DNA of 33,871 nt from a virus. The notes beneath the pieces were generated by a model. It did no database searches. It saw only the letters and a list, made by a program, of their open reading frames with translations, and was not told where the DNA came from. The stretch covers positions 1 to 33,871 of the IMG/VR virus record IMGVR_UViG_3300017987_000234; one strand, 5' to 3'. Positions 6,326-12,899 of the stretch are shown piece after piece (within the stretch, counting starts at the first letter, position 1; the number at the start of each line of letters is the position of its first letter). The position numbers were made by a program, and so were the translations under genes.

Positions 6326-7234
6326 GTGGGATTAGAGGGGTACTGGACCAGGCATCCGATTAGCGATGAAGCGGAATTTCGTGGTCAGGTCATGGACCTT
6401 GTAGGACAGGCCCATGCCATGTTTCTGAACGGCGACATTGAGAGTGCGGGCGATATCCGACGATGTTTCCAGCGGGCCAGGCCCGCCTGCTGTAACGAGC
6501 CGCTGTCCACTGTCTACGATCACGGGCTGATCCTGTTCGCCCTGCTTTACAGCGGCTACGCCGCGATGCAGCGCTCATGGGCCATCGCGTACCGGTGCGT
6601 CGAGCGAGCGCGGCTGATGATCCCGGCGTGCAATGAGCATCGGCTGGAGCATAGCCGCCAGCCGCGCCAGTTCAGCGAGGCACTGTGGTCCAGCCACCGC
6701 ATCCTCGCTGATATCAAGTGGCAGGCACCCCGCGACGGCCGCGATCGGGCAGCCACCCCGGAGCGGATCATCGCGGAGCACATGCTGGTCAGTCAGCAGG
6801 CCCGCGCGCGGCTGACCGACGACTACCCCGGCGGCCCCGAGAAGGCGCAGCGATTGCTTGGCTCGCTCACCTGGGCAACGCTGGCCGTGATCAAGATGGC
6901 GACCCGGTTCATGGTCACCCGGCGCGTCGCTAAGCTCATCGCCCACTTCGACCAGACGGTAGGCGCCGGCCTGCGCTGTGGCGTCGGTCACTTCCGGGAG
7001 CTCGGTAGTAGCGAGCCATATGGCCGCGCCGCCTACTACTGGGATTATGAGCTAGCCAAGCTGGTACTGGCCGGTGAGCTCAACCAGCATGACCTCGATT
7101 ATCTGCACACAAAGCGCTGCGAGGCCCTGCACGCTGAAGGCCACGCTGAGGTACTCGACCAGCAGGCCCTGCTATTGCAGTACCGCTGGCTGAAGTCACG
7201 TTGCCGGCCGCAGCTGGAGGTCGTCAGTGCCTAG
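6326..7234 (+). CDS. Hypothetical protein (302 aa), lysogeny region
   Basis: GTG 6326 has AGGAG 7 nt upstream. The product looks mostly helical: the first 100 residues (AHAMFLNGDIESAGDIRRCFQ, then YAAMQRSWAIAYRCVERARLM) resemble TPR-like helix pairs, the middle is Arg-rich, and the C-terminus ends QYRWLKSRCRPQL. No family is recognised. It follows the repressor on the same strand; between them a 6-bp inverted repeat (CTCCCG/CGGGAG, 6282-6309) without a T-run is seen. Its stop is one base from the stop of the convergent secreted protein gene. A regulatory or superinfection-exclusion role would be a guess. Confidence 0.6.
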   Translation: MGLEGYWTRHPISDEAEFRGQVMDLVGQAHAMFLNGDIESAGDIRRCFQRARPACCNEPLSTVYDHGLILFALLYSGYAAMQRSWAIAYRCVERARLMIPACNEHRLEHSRQPRQFSEALWSSHRILADIKWQAPRDGRDRAATPERIIAEHMLVSQQARARLTDDYPGGPEKAQRLLGSLTWATLAVIKMATRFMVTRRVAKLIAHFDQTVGAGLRCGVGHFRELGSSEPYGRAAYYWDYELAKLVLAGELNQHDLDYLHTKRCEALHAEGHAEVLDQQALLLQYRWLKSRCRPQLEVVSA

Positions 7235-7235
7235 G

Positions 7236-7532
7236 CTAGCTATCCGGCCAGTTCTCGATGCTCGCCCGCAGGGACTCGTCGCCCTCGAACGGCGGCATCG
7301 GCGTATACATGAGCTCGGCTGTGGCCGCGAGCGCCAGGGGGAAGTCGCTCTCGAAGTCGGAGCCGAAGTACTCCGTAGCGAAGCTGCCGTTGAGGGTGGC
7401 GTTGGCGACGGTGGGAAACGAGTAGTCACCGCACACCTGGTCCCACGCGGTTGTCGCATCGACCGCAAAGCTGTCCGCGAGCAATACGCAGACGAGCAGA
7501 ACGGTAATAGCCATAATACGAAGCTGTCGCAT
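7236..7532 (-). CDS. Small secreted protein (98 aa)
   Basis: ATG 7532 has GGAGG 6 nt upstream; upstream in-frame starts lack such a site. The product has a clear Sec signal peptide (MRQLRIMAITVLLVCVLLADSFA, cleavage likely near residue 23) and a mature part of about 75 residues with one Cys and a Pro/acidic end. No family is recognised. It is a single minus-strand gene inside a plus-strand block and diverges from the lipoprotein gene, as expected for an independently expressed cargo (moron) gene in a prophage. Confidence 0.6.
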   Translation of the reverse strand: MRQLRIMAITVLLVCVLLADSFAVDATTAWDQVCGDYSFPTVANATLNGSFATEYFGSDFESDFPLALAATAELMYTPMPPFEGDESLRASIENWPDS

Positions 7533-7576
7533 CTCACACCTCCGCGAAATACCGGGCCCGCTGCCGCGGGCGCACC

Positions 7577-7590
7577 TATACTTACTATAA
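7577..7590. promoter_or_regulatory. Overlapping divergent -10 elements
   Basis: TATACT on the plus strand (7577-7582) and TATAGT on the minus strand (7589-7584) lie within one near-palindrome between two divergent secreted-protein genes. No clear -35 is seen. A 6-bp hairpin with a 4-nt loop (GCCCGC/GCGGGC, 7556-7571) sits beside it. Confidence 0.35.
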
Positions 7591-7603
7591 CAAGGAGGAG
7601 ACC

Positions 7604-8092
7604 ATGCGAGTCGCACTACTGATCAGTATTATGCTGATCGTGATCATGGCCGCGTGCGGCGGCGGCGGATCGCCCGTCGATCCGGACCCGAATCCGAATC
7701 CCAATCCGCCGCCTGCGGACATCCCGGAGCTGGCTGGCGCTTGGCATCTGGCGAATAGCGCGGCGCCGGACGGCTGGCCGGCGAGCTTCGATCTGACGAT
7801 CAGCCGCTACTCGCCAACCAGCAGCGTCTACCTGATCCCGCTGCCGGCCGAGATCGTCGCCGCCATGACGGGGCTGCCCCAGGATCAGCTGACCGCCCAG
7901 TGGCTGCGCGAGGTTCACAGCGTTTCACTTGACCACACCGTCTACCGCAGCGACGAGTACTTCAGCGCGCCCCAGGTCGACTACTGCTACTACGCCGAGG
8001 TCCATCTATTCAGCGCGGAGCACATCGAGCTGCGCCTGCGCTACGAGGCCGGCGGCGCGTCGGTGATCGTCTACAACGCGAGCAAGCTGTGA
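7604..8092 (+). CDS. Lipoprotein (prophage cargo)
   Basis: ATG 7604 follows an AAGGAGGAG 3 nt upstream. Residues 1-18 are a type II signal peptide with lipobox MAAC (Cys18), then a Gly-rich and a DPNPNPNPPP linker, and a mature domain of about 120 residues rich in Tyr, Ser and beta-type sequence. Expected on a membrane facing the periplasm or cell surface. No family is recognised. It starts a four-gene run ending in the recombinase, and its own promoter is plausible just upstream, so expression from the prophage (lysogenic conversion or superinfection exclusion) is inferred. Confidence 0.75.
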   Translation: MRVALLISIMLIVIMAACGGGGSPVDPDPNPNPNPPPADIPELAGAWHLANSAAPDGWPASFDLTISRYSPTSSVYLIPLPAEIVAAMTGLPQDQLTAQWLREVHSVSLDHTVYRSDEYFSAPQVDYCYYAEVHLFSAEHIELRLRYEAGGASVIVYNASKL

Positions 8093-8580
8093 AGGCGGGC
8101 AACATCATTGGCGGAACTTGCGTAGGCTGCATCGGCCTGCTGGTGCTGGGATTCTGTGCAAGCGTGATGATCGGCCAGAGTGACAGCGGCAAGGCCAGCC
8201 GCAGTACTGCATCGCGGTCAACGGCCAGCAGCCGTACGCAGCGCACGGCTGAAACTCAGCCGCAGCTTGAGGTCTCGGCCCTGGTTCTGTACTCGGCTTA
8301 CGATGCGAACGTGGCGGACTTCGAGTCGCGCTACGGCGACGACCGCACGATCAAGGTGACCGGCACGATCAAGAGCGTGGACGAGTTCGCCGGTGACTTC
8401 ATCGTCCGACTGCGCGGCGAGCAGGGCGAGTATGCCTGGGGCAGCGTCGACTGCTACTTCGATCCGGCACACCAGAGCGCGCTCCGGAAGCTGAGCAAGG
8501 GCAGCTGGGTCGCTATCATCGGCAAATGCGATGCCGGTGTGGGCGGTCCCTTACTTCGGTATTGCAGGCTGGCGCCATGA
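8089..8580 (+). CDS. OB-fold (tRNA_anti-like) membrane protein
   Basis: GTG 8089 overlaps the lipoprotein stop as GTGA. Residues 7-29 form a transmembrane segment, followed by a Ser/Thr/Arg-rich linker (33-58). The C-terminal domain (LYSAYDANVADFESRYG, IKVTGTIKSV, VDCYFDP, WVAIIGKC) matches the tRNA_anti-like OB-fold family found in small membrane or secreted proteins. In this family the fold is thought not to act on tRNA. Probably anchored with the OB domain outside the cytoplasm, together with the lipoprotein encoded before it. Role unknown. Confidence 0.7.
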   Translation: MKAGNIIGGTCVGCIGLLVLGFCASVMIGQSDSGKASRSTASRSTASSRTQRTAETQPQLEVSALVLYSAYDANVADFESRYGDDRTIKVTGTIKSVDEFAGDFIVRLRGEQGEYAWGSVDCYFDPAHQSALRKLSKGSWVAIIGKCDAGVGGPLLRYCRLAP

Positions 8581-8660
8581 CTACCGGGCAGCGACTCCTG
8601 GCGCTGGCCATCCTGACCGCCTGCTGGTGGATTGGCCTGCATCTGGCGGCGGCGCCGTGA
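8577..8660 (+). CDS. Membrane micropeptide (27 aa)
   Basis: ATG 8577 overlaps the previous stop as ATGA, and its own stop overlaps the GTG of the recombinase as GTGA. The 27-residue product is a single hydrophobic helix with two adjacent Trp and a short Thr/Arg start. It may be a true membrane micropeptide or simply a coupling ORF that carries ribosomes to the recombinase start. Confidence 0.45.
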   Translation: MTTGQRLLALAILTACWWIGLHLAAAP

Positions 8661-10426
8661 GACGTCCGCGGGCGATCCTGTATGCAGCGAAGTCGGTAGC
8701 TGACCGCGACGAGCCGCTGGAGTCTCAGCACGAGCGGCTGAGACGCGCAGCCAGTGCGGAGCCCCGGCGCTACCAGATCGTCGCGGAGTACGGCGAGTCC
8801 AATGAGAGCGGTACGACGATGCGCGGGCCGGTGCTGCGCCGGGCCCTGGCGATGATCGAGCGCGGCGAGGCCGAGATCATCATGGCCACGCGCATGGACC
8901 GGCTCGTGCGCAACTGGGACCTCCAGGAGGAGCTGCGGCGCCGCCTGCTGGCCGCGGGCGGCCGCTGGGACCTCACTGATGAGCCTGCGCCGCCAATGGA
9001 CTACGAGCGCCGCCAGGAGCGTCTGAGCGAAGCGCAGCGGGCGCTGTACCGCGAGCTGGAGTCGGCGATGGCCAGCGATCGCATGACGGACGCACTCAGA
9101 GGCAAGTGGCAGTCAGGCCGCTGGATCGGTCCGGCGCCATTCGGGTACCGGCACCAGGGCCGCAGCGGGCTGGTACCGCGAGCCGATGAGCAGGAGGTCT
9201 ACGATCAGTTGGTAGACCTGCTGCTGGCGACCGGCAATGTGGCGCAGACGCTGGACCTGGCACGCGAACACGGGCTTAAGCCCAAGCGGCGGCGCGCGTG
9301 CTGGACACGGAGCAGCCTGGAGGGAATGATGGGTAGCCGCGCCTATCTGGGCCAGGTCTGCCGGACGCTCCGCTGCTACAGCCGCGAGCAGGCTGAAGCC
9401 CTGGTAGCTGAAGATCCCGGCAGCCGTGAGGTCTGCCGCTCGAGCCGTCGCCGTGGCGAGAAGGAGCCGTACAAGCTCTGGGGCTGCAAGGTCTGGCGGG
9501 CGGGGCAGCACGAGCCGCTGATCGAGCCGGAGCGCTGGCAGGCTGTGCAGCGGGTGCTCGCGGCGTGCAGTGGCAGCCGCGGGCGCGGGCGGCGGCGGGG
9601 CGCGCTGGTCTATCCGCTGGCCGGCCACGTGGTCTGCGGCTGCACCACGCTCGACGGCCAGCCCACGCGGTACATCAGCGACTACGTGTCCAGGCGACGG
9701 GCCGATGGCAGCGTGAACAGGATCAGGTACTACGAGCGGGCCGATATCAACAAGCGGCATCACGGCGGGCAGCTGAAGCACACAGGGCCGGAGCCGGGTG
9801 CTCAGCGGGTCAACGCACAGCGGGTCGAGACGTGGGTTGTGGAGCAGCTGAGCCTGATCGCGGGCAGCGACGAGGGCTGGCAGGCGGTAGAAGCATGGAT
9901 CGGCCAGCTGATCATTGACGGCGCGGCAGCCATGGCGGAGATCAGGCGGGATGCGGAGCAGCGGCGGCGGCGGTGCCTGGAGCAGCTGGAGGCTACCCGG
10001 CAGCGGTACCAGCTGATCCTGCTGGGCAGCGATGCGCCGCAGGGCCAGCGGCTGCTGGAGGAGCGGCTGGACAGCCTCGACGCGGAGCTGACCGGCTGCG
10101 AGGAGTGCCTGGCTGATCTGGAGGAGCTGGCGGCGTGGTACCGAGCACTGCCTGCCCACGTCGACGCGGCGCGCGACAAGTACCGGCGGGCGGTCGAGTA
10201 CGGCCACGGCGGGCAGAGCTACCAGCTGCGGGATGTGCTGGAGGATATCCTGCCGGCGGGCGGCGGCGTGACGGTGTATGACCGCGAGGACTGGGAGCTG
10301 CATCTGACGCTCGGATCAGAGCTGGAGCGGCTGGCAACAAGGTTCGGGGAGATCGAGGTTAACTGGGCTTTGCCCAGCATCAGCGCGAACGTAGTTTACC
10401 ACGCTTTGACCCTGCTTGCAGGATAA
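8657..10426 (+). CDS. Large serine recombinase, phage integrase
   Basis: GTG 8657 overlaps the micropeptide stop; the open frame starts earlier but that part lies in other genes. The 589-aa product has the resolvase domain (Ser13 in YAAKS; SGTTMRG near 51; MDRLVRN, Asp81-Arg82-Arg85), the Recombinase domain (GKWQSGRWIGPAPFGYR from about 155), a reduced zinc-ribbon-like segment (VVCGC) and a C-terminal coiled coil (about 440-520). It would integrate and excise the phage. Oddities: the Arg normally two residues before the catalytic Ser (Y-x-R-x-S) is Ala here, and the Cys pairs of the zinc ribbon are incomplete. Still, length and order fit the family well. Confidence 0.85.
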   Translation: MRRPRAILYAAKSVADRDEPLESQHERLRRAASAEPRRYQIVAEYGESNESGTTMRGPVLRRALAMIERGEAEIIMATRMDRLVRNWDLQEELRRRLLAAGGRWDLTDEPAPPMDYERRQERLSEAQRALYRELESAMASDRMTDALRGKWQSGRWIGPAPFGYRHQGRSGLVPRADEQEVYDQLVDLLLATGNVAQTLDLAREHGLKPKRRRACWTRSSLEGMMGSRAYLGQVCRTLRCYSREQAEALVAEDPGSREVCRSSRRRGEKEPYKLWGCKVWRAGQHEPLIEPERWQAVQRVLAACSGSRGRGRRRGALVYPLAGHVVCGCTTLDGQPTRYISDYVSRRRADGSVNRIRYYERADINKRHHGGQLKHTGPEPGAQRVNAQRVETWVVEQLSLIAGSDEGWQAVEAWIGQLIIDGAAAMAEIRRDAEQRRRRCLEQLEATRQRYQLILLGSDAPQGQRLLEERLDSLDAELTGCEECLADLEELAAWYRALPAHVDAARDKYRRAVEYGHGGQSYQLRDVLEDILPAGGGVTVYDREDWELHLTLGSELERLATRFGEIEVNWALPSISANVVYHALTLLAG

Positions 10427-10432
10427 GGAGAG

Positions 10433-10508
10433 TGGAGCGCCAGGGTCGGGTTCGAACCGCCGCCTGCCTACTGGTGTGTAGGCTGTGCTGCCACTACACT
10501 ACTGGCGC
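10433..10508 (-). tRNA. tRNA-like sequence, abnormal anticodon loop
   Basis: On the minus strand 10508-10433 gives an acceptor stem GCGCCAG/CTGGCGC (7 bp perfect), a D arm GTGT/GCAC, an anticodon stem GCCTA/TAGGC, a T loop TTCGAAC with a 4-of-5 stem, discriminator T and encoded CCA. The anticodon loop is 8 nt (CACACCAG) with no T33, and one extra base lies between T stem and acceptor, so the isotype cannot be assigned; the T discriminator is compatible with Gly or Cys. It may be a degenerate tRNA, a phage tRNA with unusual decoding, or a tRNA copy carried at the attachment site beside the integrase. Confidence 0.55.
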
Positions 10509-11238
10509 ATGATCTCGGCTTGCCCTTGTACATGCCGGCACCGGCTTCCTCGATAGCGCTGTATGGTAACTCCGGTACGGTCAGCTTGGCGCGGCAGGCA
10601 GGATCGAGGAAGTAGATATAGCGGAGCTGGAATCCTGGCAATACTCGACCGATGCCCTGCTCCTGCACATAACTGCTCCAATACCGTCCGCCTGGCCTAG
10701 GATAATTGGGATTGTCCGGTGTTTTGGCCGCGACGATCTGTCGTGCTTTCGTTCGGCGCTCAGTGCCGGTACGCAAGCCGATATCAGTAAACACCTCGCC
10801 GTCAAGCTCCATGATGGTGGCGTTGGCACGGATACCAGTCAGCACGAATCCCGCCGCACGATAGATCGTGCCATCGCCGCACTGCGTCCCATCCGCGAAA
10901 CTGACAACCCACTTCAGATGCGGGTAGTGCCGCCTGAGCAGGCGCATGGCAACCGCAATCGCTCTCGATTCACTGTTGCGTGGCAGCCAGTCAGCAAGCG
11001 CCAAGCGGTTCAGCTCCAGGAACTCATTCCACTTGGTATCAGCCACCAGTCCGATGATCTTCCGCTTATCCAGCGACGGCCCAAATTGCAGCGCGCCGCC
11101 GCATTTCCCATCGAGGAAAACGCCTAGGTGAAGCTGGCTGTTCTGTACTACTTTCCCGCTGTAGTGAAGCTGCCTTATGATCCGATTCGCATCCTGGGCG
11201 CTGATCGGCTTGACGCGGATATCCTTAGCCCTGCCCAA
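10468..11238 (-). CDS. mom: Mom-family DNA adenine modification enzyme
   Basis: I choose TTG 11236-11238: GGAGG lies 6 nt upstream and the start overlaps the ParB-domain stop by 14 nt. The 256-aa product matches the Mu Mom family (GNAT fold): HYSGKVVQNSQLHLGVF, GALQFGPSLDKRK, LELNRLA, NSESRAI and SFADGTQCGDGTIYRAAGF occur in order. Mom converts adenine in DNA to N6-(methylcarbamoyl)adenine, protecting phage DNA from many restriction enzymes. The last 13-14 codons and the stop lie inside the tRNA-like sequence, which replaces the C-terminal tail. Late expression fits Mom's known toxicity. Confidence 0.85.
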   Translation of the reverse strand: MGRAKDIRVKPISAQDANRIIRQLHYSGKVVQNSQLHLGVFLDGKCGGALQFGPSLDKRKIIGLVADTKWNEFLELNRLALADWLPRNSESRAIAVAMRLLRRHYPHLKWVVSFADGTQCGDGTIYRAAGFVLTGIRANATIMELDGEVFTDIGLRTGTERRTKARQIVAAKTPDNPNYPRPGGRYWSSYVQEQGIGRVLPGFQLRYIYFLDPACRAKLTVPELPYSAIEEAGAGMYKGKPRSCASSVVAAQPTHQ

Positions 11239-11878
11239 GGTAATCCTCCACGATGCGAGCCAGCGCGTTCCCGTTGCTATTCTCGTTACCGGTGCCGTTG
11301 AATGCACCCGCTGCCTTCGCCTTTGCCAGCGCAGCCTTCACGCACTCGGCCTGGCTATCAGCCAGCGTGAAGGTCATCTGCTGGAACGGCTCGCGGTCGC
11401 CACTGCGCAGCTCAGGCATTTCAGCTTCGCCGACCTCGAACATACCGGCCTGCTCCAGCAGCGCATCGAATCGCAGCTCCGGCACCAGCCCCGGCTGCAC
11501 TGCCTGCACTTCACCAATCAGCGCCTGCACGTCCAGCGTGAACTCGCCCGCAATCGCTGGGTTGTTTAGCGCCAGATTCAGCGCCTTCTCGTCAGTCTCG
11601 TCCAGGTCCACGATCACGACGTCCGCTACATCTACCCCCTCGGCCTGTAGCGCCTTGATCCGCTGGTGGCCGCCTACCACCTGCCCACTGCGCTTGTTCC
11701 AGACGATAGGCTCCACCAGCCCGAACCGCCGGATACTCGCGCGCAGCCCCTTCAGGGCAGCGTCGCTGATCGTGCGTGGATTGTGTGGCGCTGGCTTCAG
11801 CTCCGTCAGCGACATCCGTGTAATCCGGACAGCCTCATCGACGGGATCATCGATGAGGGATTCCGCACTGCTGGACAC
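11225..11878 (-). CDS. ParB N-terminal-domain (ParB/Srx-like) protein
   Basis: I choose GTG 11878 with GAGGTGA 7 nt upstream; upstream in-frame codons read through the leader hairpin. The 217-aa product has the ParB/sulfiredoxin-like domain near residues 20-85: LKPAPHNPRTISD (box I), LRASIRRFGLVEPIVW and GGHQRIKALQAEG (box II). The C-terminal half contains a long helical region and a GNENSNGN stretch. Phage proteins of this type often sit next to DNA-modification genes; here it is translationally coupled to Mom. It could bind DNA, act as a nuclease or regulate its own operon through the palindromes upstream. Confidence 0.8.
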   Translation of the reverse strand: MSSSAESLIDDPVDEAVRITRMSLTELKPAPHNPRTISDAALKGLRASIRRFGLVEPIVWNKRSGQVVGGHQRIKALQAEGVDVADVVIVDLDETDEKALNLALNNPAIAGEFTLDVQALIGEVQAVQPGLVPELRFDALLEQAGMFEVGEAEMPELRSGDREPFQQMTFTLADSQAECVKAALAKAKAAGAFNGTGNENSNGNALARIVEDYLGQG

Positions 11879-11950
11879 GATACGGTCACCTCGTCTACGA
11901 TGTAACCGCTCGTTCCCTTGGTGCTTGACGGTGCTTCCGGAACGAGCCAC

Positions 11951-11971
11951 ACCCCCGCTCTGCGGGGGTTT
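11951..11971 (+). terminator. GC hairpin with short T-run, plus-facing
   Basis: ACCCCCGC and GCGGGGGT (11951-11969) form an 8-bp stem with a TCT loop; on the plus strand TT follows. It could stop plus-strand readthrough from the integrase region before it enters the late genes. On the minus strand it lies in the ParB/mom leader and no T-run follows. Confidence 0.4.
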
Positions 11972-11980
11972 CACTCACAG

Positions 11981-12030
11981 GACCAGTATAGCCAGCCCGA
12001 GCAGTACTGCTCAGCAGCCCAGTACTGGTC
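11981..12030. promoter_or_regulatory. Three-palindrome operator array upstream of ParB/mom
   Basis: GAGCAGTACTGCTC (11999-12012) and CCAGTACTGG (12019-12028) are perfect palindromes; CCAGTATAGC (11983-11992) is a third, imperfect copy. Their centres are 18 bp apart. Outer ends form GACCAGTA...TACTGGTC. A minus-strand TATACT (11990-11985) overlaps the first copy as a candidate -10. Probably binding sites for a dimeric regulator of ParB/mom. Confidence 0.6.
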
Positions 12031-12042
12031 AATGCTAATGCA

Positions 12043-12888
12043 CTACGTCACGCTCACTACCGCGCCCGGATACCGGCTCACCGGCCGCAGCCTGCGGTAC
12101 ACGCCGTCGCCGTCAGCGTCCTCGCTGATGTTCCGCGGGTCGGCGCTGGTGTTGCCCTCGATGGTAGTCAGCTCGCCGTCCTCGCCCACCTGCTCAACCA
12201 GGCCCACGTGGTACCAGCCGCTGCCGCCGCCGGCGAACAGGTACACATCGCCCGGCCGCGCCTCAGCCGTGGGCCGCAGCCGCTTGTTCTGCTCGGCCCA
12301 GCGGTGGATCATCGAGCAGCTCAGCTCCGGCACGCCGGGCGCCACCGGGACATCCGGCATGAACAACCCCAGCAGCAGATAGCCGTAGTCAATGAACGCA
12401 TGCTGGGCTGCCGCGCACCAGGGCCACTGCGAATGATCAGGCGCACCAGCATGATCCAGCAGCGCCTCCACCATCGGCCCGCTATTAGGCCCGCCGACCT
12501 CTCTGATCCGCAGCACATCGCAGGCGTACCGCGCCACGTGCACGATCGACTGCCGCAGCTGGTAGCCCAGGCCGTCAGGCTTGTCCGGTACCACGCGCGG
12601 CTTCGGCGGTACCTCGCCCGCCAGAGTCGCCAGTGTCACCGGGCCCGCGATGCCGTCTACCACCAGCCCGCAGTCCTCCTGGTAGTTGCGCGTGATCTCA
12701 TCGAGCGCCAGGCTGAAGGTGCTGAACTCCGGCTCGTCGCCTTCCGGAATCAGCGCCGACTCATACCCGGCGGCTGCCAGACAGCGGCGGTACAGCCGCA
12801 CATGCCAGCCGGGCCGCACACCAACGCGCAGCATCGGCCGCAGCTCGGGGTCGATTCCCCTGAGTGTCGCAATCGGATCAAACGGCAT
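12043..12888 (-). CDS. Endolysin: PG-binding-like N-terminus with CHAP-type amidase/peptidase
   Basis: I choose ATG 12888, with AAGGAGGAG 3-5 nt upstream; an in-frame GTG five codons earlier overlaps the previous stop. The 281-aa protein has an N-terminal peptidoglycan-binding-like part (ITRNYQEDCGLVVDGIAGPVTLATLAG, about 65-91) and a C-terminal CHAP/NlpC-type domain with WPWCAAAQHAF (Cys158), YHVGLVE (His227) and IEGNTS (Glu244/Asn246). It would cut peptide bonds in peptidoglycan at the end of infection. No signal peptide is visible, so export would need the holin. It closes the late operon. Confidence 0.8.
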   Translation of the reverse strand: MPFDPIATLRGIDPELRPMLRVGVRPGWHVRLYRRCLAAAGYESALIPEGDEPEFSTFSLALDEITRNYQEDCGLVVDGIAGPVTLATLAGEVPPKPRVVPDKPDGLGYQLRQSIVHVARYACDVLRIREVGGPNSGPMVEALLDHAGAPDHSQWPWCAAAQHAFIDYGYLLLGLFMPDVPVAPGVPELSCSMIHRWAEQNKRLRPTAEARPGDVYLFAGGGSGWYHVGLVEQVGEDGELTTIEGNTSADPRNISEDADGDGVYRRLRPVSRYPGAVVSVT

Positions 12889-12899
12889 GGTCTCCTCCT

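Noticed and set aside
9113-10303. Minus-strand open frame inside the serine recombinase (396 codons)
   Set aside because: Shadow of the recombinase, rich in Pro/Ala/Leu/Gln with no motif and no ribosome site.
10433-10508. Calling a functional tRNA of a given isotype
   Set aside because: The 8-nt loop without T33 and the extra base by the T stem prevent a safe anticodon call.
11239-11307. Longer N-terminus for the Mom-like protein
   Set aside because: The TTG at 11238 has a well-spaced GGAGG and the family homology begins right after it.
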